DNA of 64,000 bases, taken from Notamacropus eugenii (lineage: Eukaryota > Chordata > Mammalia > Diprotodontia > Macropodidae). The position numbers were made by a program, and so were the translations under genes. Numbering within the stretch: the stretch's first letter is position 1; the number at the start of each line of letters is the position of its first letter. Positions 54,820-64,000 of this stretch are shown here, in pieces. Under the pieces are notes generated by a model that made no database searches, had not been told where the DNA came from, and worked only from the letters and a program-made list of their open reading frames with translations. Location: positions 227,763,136 to 227,827,135 of the forward strand of contig NC_092875.1 of assembly GCF_028372415.1 (NCBI RefSeq), written 5' to 3'.

Positions 54820-56795
54820 GAGCTCCTGTAGCTTATACAAAAAAGAGAGCAATTTGAGAGGCCTTTTCAGTTTTATTAGCTTCTAATTTAAAAGATTTCT
54901 TTTGGTGAGCTCAGCTTTAAAGTGCTGTATTATTTTAAAGTAGGAAAATTTTAGATACTTCCCTTTCTACCTCTGCTCCCTTCCCTTTTATAAGTGTAAG
55001 TACTTAAGGTTCAAGTACCAATCCTGATAACAGTCTCTGTGCTGTTTCCTCTTCCCTTTTTCTTACCTCCTGACCATATCTGACACTACAAATAATGTTG
55101 CAAACATTTAATAATGAGACTGTCAAAGTTATTGAACTATGCAATAAATCTAAAGATTAAACTAAATGAATTAGACATTCCACAATTTTTTTTAAAAGTG
55201 CTCTTTTAAAGCCATTTTAAATGCCTCATGTGACAGTATTTCCTTTTTTCTGAACTCTGGATCTGAATTCTTGCTTAATTTCAAAGTACACCATGAAGAT
55301 AAAAAGTTTAAAAAAATACTGTCCTTAAAGGCAAAAATTATAAGAGGACTATATGTCTGTTAGCAGGTTTTCTCTTTTCTCCACATACCTTCAAATGGAG
55401 AATTCAAAGTACGTTCAAATGGCATCTCTCATGCAGAGTCTAATTAGACCATGAGAACCTGGGACCTAAAAAGGGTAGCAGAAATATAATGCTGCGTCAG
55501 CACCCTTCTTACCTTGCTAGCCATCCCATATTAAAAAAAAAAAAAAACCAAAAACTCTAGGCCCAAGTTAAAGGGGAAAAATGTCTTACTGATTACAAAT
55601 AGAATTTGTTTCACATTAAGAATGCTGGCCTTCGAGAGTTTTCTGGGAATTTAAACTTAAAATAGGGTATGGAGCAATTGGTGGTGTGTTTCTTTTTCCC
55701 AGGCGTGTTTTCCACTACTCTCCCAGCACTGTCACAACTGGGGGTATTCAACAGAGAAGTCATGCATTGGAGAGCCTTCATTTTTCAAAGTAGAGGGCAA
55801 AGAGTCCAGCTTCCTCATGAAAGCTTCAACCTTTTAATTCAGAAGAAGCAAAGCTAAATTTATTTTGTTGGTGAATTTGTACTGGTCTGTGAGGCATGAA
55901 GTTCAGCAGTTCAGGCAAACTGTAATTAACTGTCAAATAAGATTCTAGGGGTAAACAGAGAATTGTAAGTGGGGTCAACTTCAGGAGGATTTAGACTCTG
56001 ATGAAGTTTTCCGACTGGAATGGCCCATCATTGACATATTCTTCACAGTTAATAGTTCAAGGCATAAACAACAACTGGCTAAGGTAGTTGTGAGAAGCTC
56101 AGCTTGAGCTCTCATCAGCATGGCACTGCCCTCTGTGGTAATCATTTTGGCTCTTCCCTTATTAACTGAGTGTATGTAATTCACCTTACTGCAGACAGGT
56201 TTTTTGCACCAGAACTACTACACAAAAACAGATCAGGGACCCATTTATGCTAAGGAGAGGGGAAGAGCACCAAGAACTTTACTGTCCTTCATTGTGTTAA
56301 CCCATAAGTCATATATTTTTGCAGCAAAAGACAATTTTTCCTGATGGTTTCACTTGACTGGCAGAATGTCCCTGCTCTCTTGCATGAACTGCTGAACCTT
56401 CCTGGAATCTGTGGCTCATGAAAGTCTGTATAAGCTGAGTGGATAAATACTACTATCTATATTGTCGACTTTCTGGCCACAAATCTGAGCAAAACCATGA
56501 CAGTTATCCTTGGCCGCTTGGCCTAAGAAACAAAAATATTTCTGTGACAATGTGAAGTTTTTCTATGTAGAAATACAAAGAGCAGGCACCTCTAATCTCC
56601 TGACATTAACAGCCACAGTGTACAAGGTGACAGTCTGCAAAAAATAATTTGCCTGGCTGACATTGTGGATCTCACTGGAAATTTTCAAGCTATGTATTTA
56701 TAAAAGGTAAATGAGTTAGAAAATTCCCTGATCTTTCTTTGTAGGATGGAAACAAAAGAGAAAATCACATGGAAAAACATGAACCAGAGGTTTGA
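54820..56795. other. Repeat-poor stretch, candidate conserved non-coding DNA
   Basis: No named repeat over about 2 kb except an A-run at 55530. The part at about 56440-56710 has the texture of conserved non-coding DNA. No coding signal is convincing; frames at 55669 (+) and 55981 (-) have no domain. Confidence 0.35.
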
Positions 56796-56799
56796 AAAA

Positions 56800-56955
56800 A
56801 GAAGGTACTCCAAGTGTATTTAGTTCAACCTCATTTTACATGTGAGGAAACTGAGGATCAAGGAATTAAGCTGAAGATTACACAAAGAGTAAACATGGAA
56901 GGTATGATTTGAAACCATGCCCTCTTCAGAAGCAGAGCATCACTCTAGTGTGAGC
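56800..56955 (-). repeat. MIR-like SINE
   Basis: 'cctcattttacatgtgagga' with 'aactgaggatcaaggaatta' and 'gtatgatttgaaaccatgcc' is the reversed MIR core. Confidence 0.65.
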
Positions 56956-56959
56956 AGGA

Positions 56960-57585
56960 GAACCATTTCTATTCAAATTTTTTTTTAAAGTCATGATTAA
57001 ATTCTTATAACAGCTGAATTGCATCAGAGTTATATCAAATTATGCCCAGATTTGTTATGACTGAAGATGAGCCCTTGTCTCATTCTTACCTTCCACTTGC
57101 CTTGGTTAGCAAAGGCTATTCTTTAGTCCTCAAGTATTGATACCGCACTGGAATGGAACTCAGACTCTGGGATGTCAGGTTGACAAGGCATGCTCTGGAA
57201 TCTATGAACTCACAAAGTCTTAGAATCCTTGGTCTTTTTTACCTAGAATTGAAAAGAACAAATTTAAAAGCTACCAACTTAAACCATTTTGCCAGGATAC
57301 ATGGTCTCAGAGAAGAAGGCCCCAAGGCATTTCATCATTCGCTAGATGCCGTAAGAGTCACCAAATTCCCCAAAAGTGAATGACTCAAAATGGGAAGAGG
57401 CTGGTGCTAAAAGGTCTTTTTGAATACCTCTGTAACCAATGAAATAGTCTCTTCATCACCTGGCTAGCCAACCATAACTAGATGAGTAACATCTACAAAA
57501 CACTCAACAGTCTCTCAAGATGCTTCCTATATATAATTAAAGTTCTCCAGGACACAAACTCCTACATTCTCCAGGTAATGAAGGT
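56960..57585. other. Unassigned stretch
   Basis: No named repeat. The 76-codon plus-strand frame at 57153-57383 has no recognised domain. Confidence 0.35.
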
Positions 57586-57589
57586 TGCA

Positions 57590-58190
57590 TCTTGTTTTTG
57601 GTGGTCCTTTGTACTTTAAGAATGACTTTATGATGTTGGGGTCAAGGTACAGTTTGTTTGATGGTGGTTGATGAGTCCAACATGAGCTCAGAAGATCCTA
57701 CCACAGGTTGGGCACAAATAATCCATATGAATGTTTGGAGTAGAGATGTCTCTAGATTTGTGCTTCTCACATTTTTTGAACTACTTCAATTTTGCTTTAC
57801 TCATAGAGCATGGCACCTTCTTTCTGTAGATATGCCATCCTGGGTGGTCCTGTGCCAGTACCCTCCATGTCTCACTTGGGATACTAAAGTTGTTAGGAGA
57901 GAATTTCAGAGGTCCCTTGTATTGCTTCATCTGACTTCCATGGGTGCACTTCTCTTGTGTTAATGCTCTGGAAAATAGTCTTTTAGGTAAATGTGTTTGG
58001 CATTGAACTATGTGACTAGACCACCAGAGTTGTGCTCTCTTCAGTAGACTTAGAATACTTGGTAGTTCAACTTGAGAATGGACCTCAGTTTCTAGTGCTT
58101 TATTCTGCCAGGTAATTTTCAGAATCTTCTTAAGTTGCATCAATGCACAAGTTGATGGTGTCTGCACATGTGTCAGACCATAATTACATA
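57590..58190 (-). pseudogene. LINE ORF2 C-terminus with zinc finger and tail
   Basis: Third copy of the LINE seen at 17.6 and 39.4 kb. The minus-strand frame 58167-57781 shows 'LKKILKITWQNK', 'LLKRAQLWW' and 'WRVLAQDHPGW'. The zinc finger follows at 57714-57650, with both Cys and the first His kept, the last His replaced by Asn, and the same TGA after the Phe of the finger. The tail 'aagtacaaaggaccaccaaa' ends at about 57590. Confidence 0.75.
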
Positions 58191-58309
58191 TTCAGTGAAG
58201 GAGGTAGGGAATTAGACAGGCCAGTTTCTTAATTATACATCTGAGGAAACTGAGACTCAGAAAGTAAAAATAACTTGAGAGAGCTCACATAGAAAAAATG
58301 AATATATGA

Positions 58310-58480
58310 AGAAATGAATGACAAATGTTTATTAAATGCCAACTATGTGCCAAATACTATGTTAAACTCTGGCAATAAAAATGCAAAATCAAAACAGTCT
58401 CTGGTCTCAATGGCCTTATGGGCTAGTGGAGAAGACTATATATGGGATTGGTGGCCAGGGAAGGGAGTTAAAGTCCAAGA
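58310..58480 (-). repeat. L2 3'-end fragment
   Basis: 'aaatgccaactatgtgccaa', then 'tggtctcaatggccttatgg' and 'gctagtggagaagactatat' are reversed L2. Confidence 0.55.
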
Positions 58481-58484
58481 AGTT

Positions 58485-58935
58485 ACAAAGATTTGCACTC
58501 CATTCCCAAAGACTGTGCTAATATTAATTTGATTAAAATTCTCAGAGAAGAGTTGTGTAGGTAGGAAGAGTGATGGATAAAATTGTAAGGTATCAGGGCA
58601 GAAAGCAACCATGGTGAAAATGAGGCTTCATGATCTTGAGGGAAGGCTGAATCAGGTGCCTTGTCCCCTCTTGTGGATAGCTCCTCTTGGTACAGTTTGG
58701 AGGGTGGAACCAGCAGCAGCGGGAGTGAAGTCTGGAAGATGTCTGAAGTAAAGATGGGGCTACATGGCACCAGGGCTTGTAAAGGGGCTGGTCTTCTGCC
58801 TCTGATTACGGGGGCTATTTCACTGTACCAGATGACCTTTCTATGGCATGTGGCTTAGTGTGGTTTATTCCTCTTCATGCTGCCTCTGCTGCTCTGCCTG
58901 GTTTCAACTCCACAGAAAAAATACTTCCACTCCTG
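58485..58935. other. Unassigned stretch
   Basis: No named repeat; overlapping short frames on both strands have no domain. Confidence 0.35.
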
Positions 58936-58939
58936 GTAC

Positions 58940-59130
58940 CCACTGATATCCTGGTTCTCACCCCCACACACACTCCTTGCTTTTCTCCCTCTTTTTGTAT
59001 GTTGGCTTCCCCATTAGATCACAAGCTCCTTGAAGTTAGAGACTGTCTTTCTTTTTATTAATTGAATCCTCAGTGCTTAGTAGAATGTCCGGTATTTAGT
59101 AGGAACTTAATAAATGTTTTAATTTTTTAA
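58940..59130 (+). repeat. L2 3' end
   Basis: 'agatcacaagctccttgaag' then 'cctcagtgcttagtagaatg' and 'gtaggaacttaataaatgtt' form a clear L2 terminus. Confidence 0.7.
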
Positions 59131-59159
59131 AAATTTCAATTTAATAAATGTTTATTTAA

Positions 59160-59545
59160 AAAAATGTTTTATTGGATGAGATGCTTGTCAAGCTTCTACA
59201 TTTTTATCTTCCTTTATTTGCCCCAGCATGAAAAGAGTTAAATCCCCAGGAAGATCAATGATAAACAAATCTGAAAAGAAGTAGAAAAACTTCCATCTAG
59301 GCCAGAACAGAGCAGAAGGACAATCAAAAGCCACGAGTGGCAGTTACAGGAGAACATATGAGGGAGATCACGATGAGCACACAAGTAAACTCAGAAATCA
59401 GAAATTGGGAAGAAAGCAGTGCAAATAAACCCGAAGAGAGTTCTCTAAGCTGAGTTGTATCTATCTAGCACTAGCTAGTTGAATAATCGGATATCTAAGG
59501 AAAGATTCTGGCCTTAGCCACACATAGGTGTGGGATAGAATCCAG
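59160..59545. other. Unassigned stretch
   Basis: No named repeat and no coding signal. Confidence 0.35.
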
Positions 59546-59549
59546 GTTG

Positions 59550-59810
59550 TAGTTGTTTGTCCTTCATCCTCAATGAGGACCATGATATCAGAAGGGGGAT
59601 ACTATGACTTGCAAGTAAATTGGATTTAAGTAAAGGAGGACTGTGCAAAGTCTCACTTTCTCCTCTGGAACCATTTGCTTCCAGTGGCAAACTATGAATC
59701 ATGGTGACTGGAGATGTTGCTGGATGCAGTGGGAGACCTTGGTCTTTTTAAGCTAAGGTCTTTCCCAGGTCTCAATCTGATGGAAGTCAGGATAGAACTA
59801 GCCCACAGTG
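59550..59810 (-). repeat. SINE sharing the zinc-finger LINE's 3' tail
   Basis: The left end on the plus strand, 'gtttgtccttcatcctcaat' then 'gaggaccatgatatcag', is the reverse complement of the LINE tail at 18045-18092 ('gatgtcattttggtcctctt ... gaaggacaacaac'). The body ('gcaagtaaattggatttaag', 'gatgcagtgggagaccttgg', 'gctaaggtctttcccaggtc') is a marsupial-type SINE I recognise but cannot name. This looks like a LINE-dependent SINE. Confidence 0.6.
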
Positions 59811-59999
59811 GTCAATAACCAATAAGATAGCACCCAGACATGCTACCCTAGGAGACAGCAGAGTATGGGGTCAATTAACAACCTGGGTTAAGATAAGTGA
59901 TAAGAAGGTTATAAAGGAGGCGTGAAACCAATTTATTCTGCAACGTCTGACAGAGGACAGAATCAATTTCAGATTCTTCAAAGAAAAGGATAAGGAGGT

Positions 60000-60955
60000 C
60001 ATCCATCAGATTACCAAAGATGACAAAGAAGGAAAATGTCAATGGTTGGAAAGACTGCAAGGATATGACAATATTGATACATCATTGATAACGTTTTTAG
60101 GTGTTTCAATTATTTGGGAAAGCAATGTGGACCTATAGCTCATTATTAGGCCACTTCACCCACAAGACATGAAAATAAAGAGGGAAATGTGAAAAAAGTA
60201 TTCATATCAGTTCTTTTTGTGGTATCAGAGAACTGGAAATAAAATATCTATCAACTGAATAAATTATTGTATATGCAGGATAACTAGGTGGTACAGTGAA
60301 CAGAGCAGCACGTCTGGAGTCAGGAAGACTTGAGCTCAAATCCTAGCTGATACTTACTTGTGATTCTGGGCAAATCACTCAACCCTATATGCCTCAGTTT
60401 CCTTATCTATAAAATGAACTGGAGAAGGAAATGGCAAATCATTCCATTATCTCTGCCAAGAAATCCCTAGATGGGGTCATGAAGAGCCAGACATGATTGA
60501 AATGACTGAACAACAATAACATCGCATATGAATTAATGGAATATTATTGTACCATAAATAATGAAAGGAACAGATTTATAAAAACCAGGAAGACTTAAAT
60601 GTACTTATACAGAGTGAGGTGAGCAGAATCAGAACTAATTATATGATCATAACATCACAAAGGGAAACAGCTTTGAAAAACTTAAGAACTCAGATCTATA
60701 TAATGATCACTCATAACATCAGATAACTTGCTTAATAAATAAGTTGGCCTCCTTCCTTTCCTTGGGAAGTGATCAGCTAAAGGTACATAATGAGATATTT
60801 TCAGACATACCTGTTATAATGCAAATGTTCTTTGGCTATATTTTTGTTGCAAAATAGACTTTTTATTTGGAAGAGGAGATTTTTGTGGAAAGAGTTATTG
60901 GGAGTGCTGCCCCCCCCCAAAAGAAAAATATTAAGGACATTTAAAAATATGTAGG
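60000..60955 (+). mobile_element. L1 3' end split by a SINE
   Basis: Plus-strand L1: 'gaaggaaaatgtcaatggtt', 'ggtatcagagaactggaaat' before the SINE and 'gaattaatggaatattattg', 'acagagtgaggtgagcagaa' after it. Highly decayed. The L1 start is approximate. Confidence 0.65.
60276..60533 (+). repeat. RTE-tail tRNA SINE inserted in L1
   Basis: Near-complete copy from 'caggataactaggtggtaca' to 'tgactgaacaacaataac'. The L1 target is duplicated as GTATATG (60269-60275) and GCATATG (60534-60540). Confidence 0.9.
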
Positions 60956-61019
60956 AGAAAGCAGAAATTCTGAAAGAGACAGAAATTCAGGTCAATTTTG
61001 GTACTACCACATTAAATTA

Positions 61020-61130
61020 TTTCACATATATAACTGAATGTATATGTGTACATACACATACATAATATATATATATATACATCCATATGTACCCATGTAC
61101 ACATATATACAGATATATAATCAAATTTCA
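61020..61130. repeat. TA/CA-rich microsatellite
   Basis: Alternating TATA, TACA and CATA units. Confidence 0.8.
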
Positions 61131-61205
61131 GATTATATACACTAAATGTAAATTGCATAAATATATTAAAAACAAGCTACATGCAATAGATTCATAGTGT
61201 CATAT

Positions 61206-61460
61206 GTGTTCAGTTGTTTTCATTCCTGTCTGACTCCTTGTGACCCCATTTGAGGTTTCTTTGGCAGAGACACTGGAGTGATTTATCATTCTTTTCTCCA
61301 ATTCATTTTATAGATGAGGAAACGGAGGCAAGCAAGGTTAAGTGCCTTGCCCCGAGTCACATATACAGTAAGTTTCTGAGGCCAGATTTGAACTCAGAAA
61401 AATGAGTCTTCCTGACTCCAGGCCTGACATTCTATCCACTGCACCACCTAGGTGCCCAGT
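61206..61460 (-). repeat. RTE-tail tRNA SINE
   Basis: Well-preserved minus-strand copy, from the reversed tail ('gttcagttgttttcattcct', 'gaccccatttgaggtttctt') to the reversed head ('gcaccacctaggtgcccag'). GTGTCATAT occurs on both sides (61197-61205 and 61461-61469). Confidence 0.92.
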
Positions 61461-61474
61461 GTGTCATATATAAT

Positions 61475-62330
61475 CCTGATTTTTATGGCTTACTTTGTAC
61501 ATGGAAATGTTCATGTTCATTAATGATTTTCTAATTCATAAAGAATTCAAATATAAATTGAAAGGATAATTTTAAAAATAAGTAGACTGAGATAGATATA
61601 AACTCAACGTAAAGAAGCCTTTTCAGCTCCAACTATCTTTTTTTTTAGGATAAAGATATATTATAAAACAACCTGCCCATTCCCACTTAGCTCTAGTTAA
61701 CCCAGATCAGGTGGTCACAGATTAAGGGAGTAGCCTGATTTTAACAAGAAATTTTGCAAAATTTCTGTAAGCTTTGTAAGTCTATATACTGTACTCTATG
61801 TGAGGAGTCTGTTTATTTATACTGCTCCCACAAACAAGGGCTAAAACAAATAAGACAGTTTTCTAGGCAATAAACAGGTTCACATATCCCTCATTTCAAA
61901 CTGATCACCTAGATGACAGAGCTTAGTGTATAGATAGGATGCTGCCTCGCTATTGATTAGACCAGAAGGGTAGTCTTTCATACTAGCAGGAAGATACATA
62001 ACTAGGAGCATGTGTCTTAATTTGGACCCAAGTAGTCAGTAAGGGATTTTAGCTGAGTCTTCTGATTTGACTTTCCCTAGCCTATCTTTTCTGGCTGCCA
62101 ATAAAAGCAATAACTTCCCTCCATTGCTCCAGTCTTTCCTATTCCAGTTTGCCATGAGGAAACAACAGCCTGATGATGTCCTGCTTCTAACTCTCTGGCC
62201 TAGAGGTCTTTCTCTTCTGAAGGATGATACAATGGGCAACTTCTCTGTAGTCAGAAATGGAGATTTCCATTGAACAGAAGAAGATCAGAAGTCTGTTTTT
62301 TCCCTTTTCTCTCTTCTCTTTTTCTGGCCA
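61475..62330. other. Unassigned stretch
   Basis: No named repeat. The two frames around 62036-62273 overlap on opposite strands and have no domain. Confidence 0.4.
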
Positions 62331-62334
62331 ATGA

Positions 62335-62485
62335 ATCAAGTAATTAACAAGTATTTATACTAAGTACCTACTATGTGACAGTCATCCTAGACTTGGTATA
62401 TATAATTCCCCCCCAAATATCCCTGCCCTCAAGGATATTATTGTGGGAGACAATATATGCATCTCTCTCTCTCTTTCTCTCCACA

Positions 62486-62517
<32 letters not shown>

Positions 62518-62870
62518 TACCCTCATACATATATGCAGTTACATACGCATGTATACATGTACACATATACAGATATACAGAAGATATAGACTATATTTTA
62601 AATTTCTTCCATTGGGGTAGAACCAAGTTTAGACTTAAATTATCTTTATTCATATAATAATCTAATAGTCTAAACTACACACATATATGCATATTCAAAA
62701 TATGCAAAAATCCATGAATAAAGATAATTGGGAGAGGCACTAATAACAAAGGGGATCAGGAAAGACCTAATGTAGAAGGTAACATTTTGAAGGAAACTAG
62801 TGATTCTAAGAGGCAGAGGAGAGGAGAGAGTGCCTGCCAGGCATCGAAATTCTATGTGGCCTCATGTCAT
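62335..62870 (-). repeat. L2 fragment with internal microsatellite
   Basis: The reversed L2 end at 62345-62445 ('tactaagtacctactatgtg', 'tgccctcaaggatattattg') resumes at 62735-62860 ('gatcaggaaagacctaatgt', 'ctaagaggcagaggagagga'). Between them are (CT)n and (CA)n repeats at 62462-62518 and a TA-rich stretch. Confidence 0.6.
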
Positions 62871-62874
62871 GGAA

Positions 62875-63830
62875 GCTCCTGTTTAGAGTAGGATAGACAT
62901 TAATGATTCTCTAATGCTGTCCTTTTTCTAGGAATAATTGTAGGATTATTGTTTATTATATAAAGAGATTTTTTAATGGATTTTATAGATTTTTATAGAT
63001 TTTCATGAATATTGAGTTGATACTATATTATTAGATTTTCATGTTTTTTTTTTTTATTGAAGTTCAGTCATTCTTTTGTTGCTAGTTCCTATTATGTCTC
63101 TTTCTTGAGCAAAATTAACTATGTAATTATTGAGGTTTAGCCTTGTCAGCACTCTGTGACCAATCCCCAAACCATTCTGAGTGCTGGCTCCTGATAGATT
63201 TGGATGGCATCAGGCTCAACAAATGCTGGAATGAATTGAGGAATGTCTCTACCACCACTTCTCCATGTTTCCATGTTACTAGCAAGCTCGTTAATATCAG
63301 ATGCTCTGATAATAGCAATCATGTTGCTTTTTCCAGACCACCACTTTGCCCAAATTTCTGAGAATTATATCCATTCTTAATAATCCAAATAAGAAAACTC
63401 CAATTTTCTTACTTGTTTTTGCTCCTAGGATTCTATTGCTCCATAGGCGCATTGGTACCAGTGCTGCTTGGCTTTGCTGCCTGGCTTTCTCTCAAGTCAG
63501 TCTTTGATCCTTGACCCCAGAGACGGATCACCTTTCCTCACTCAAAGATTTTCATGTGACGGCCTTTCCTGAGTGGGATATGATCATTGTGTTTATAAAT
63601 ATATCGTTAACAACCTGTCAAATACGTTGCTAAAATAAAGATACAACAAAGCTATAACATAAGTAAGATTATACCCCATAATTACCTCCTTATGTATCAC
63701 ATAGTACGGTCACTCCATTCACAGTTCCATTTTCCTTATTCATACATAATCAGGTCCAGAACAGCAATAAGAATACACAGGAATTAATTATCTACTCTTC
63801 TCTTAGCAGAATGAAACCTTTATCATTGGT
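62875..63830. other. Unassigned stretch
   Basis: No named repeat and no coding signal. Two short overlapping frames at 63127-63361 have no domain. Confidence 0.4.
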
Positions 63831-63834
63831 ATTC

Positions 63835-63935
63835 CCATAGTAGACAACAAGCTTCATAAGAGTAGGGAATGTCTTCTTTAAACTTTGGATCTTCCTTAGC
63901 CCCTACATAGAACTGACCACACGTTAGCATATCAA
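63835..63935 (+). repeat. Possible L2 3'-end fragment
   Basis: 'gacaacaagcttcataagag' then 'agcccctacatagaactgac' loosely follows the L2 end. Confidence 0.35.
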
Positions 63936-64000
63936 AGACCTCTGATGTCCTCAATGTGAGGGAACTGCTAGTATGAGAATTCCCTTCATCAATGCAAATA

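Overview
The window looks like intergenic or intronic DNA from a marsupial. It is AT-rich, CpG-poor and full of dead transposable elements. The call rests on the repeat types: a tRNA-derived SINE with a BovB/RTE-like 3' tail, a second MIR-like CORE-SINE, abundant L2 and CR1/L3 remnants, and L1 copies whose 3' ends I recognise as marsupial-type. All family names come from memory of sequence patterns, not a database search. I found no host protein-coding exon, no tRNA, rRNA or other RNA gene, and no CRISPR or prokaryotic feature. Nearly all long open frames are chance frames, microsatellite translations or pieces of LINE and retroviral genes.

Layout. From 1 to 27.7 kb there is a mixed landscape of short old SINE, L2, MIR and CR1 pieces, several LTRs (about 1.1-1.6 kb, 14.3-14.7 kb, 17.25-17.6 kb, 23.1-23.6 kb and 23.9-24.3 kb), two hAT-like non-autonomous DNA transposons (15.8 and 24.9 kb) and microsatellites. 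These alternate with unassigned stretches, some of which may be conserved non-coding DNA (12.4-13.1 kb, 21.6-22.2 kb, 25.6-26.0 kb). From 27.7 to 48.2 kb there is a dense block of L1 copies, almost all on the minus strand. Two elements interrupt it. One is a complete but defective class I (gamma-like) endogenous retrovirus at 30.24-37.81 kb on the plus strand, with two LTRs, a primer-binding site resembling tRNA-Arg, and gag, pol and env remnants. The other is a LINE with an inverted 5' part at 39.08-40.16 kb. From 48.2 to 64 kb the density falls. This part has an L1 insertion with an exact 15-bp target-site duplication (53.5-54.35 kb), a 260-bp purine tract, another LINE 3' end, a SINE that shares this LINE's 3' tail, and an L1 split by a SINE.

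The elements do not form a pathway. Their nesting gives a relative history: L2, MIR and CR1 remnants are oldest, the L1 block and CORE-SINEs came next, and LTRs, RTE-tail SINEs and the 53.5-kb L1 landed inside older copies. The most informative points are the Arg-type primer site, a LINE whose ORF ends in a C2H2 zinc finger with the same stop codon in three copies, the matching LINE/SINE tails, L1 copies that all lack the core of ORF2, and an unexplained 42-bp near-perfect direct repeat at 7.65 and 8.66 kb.
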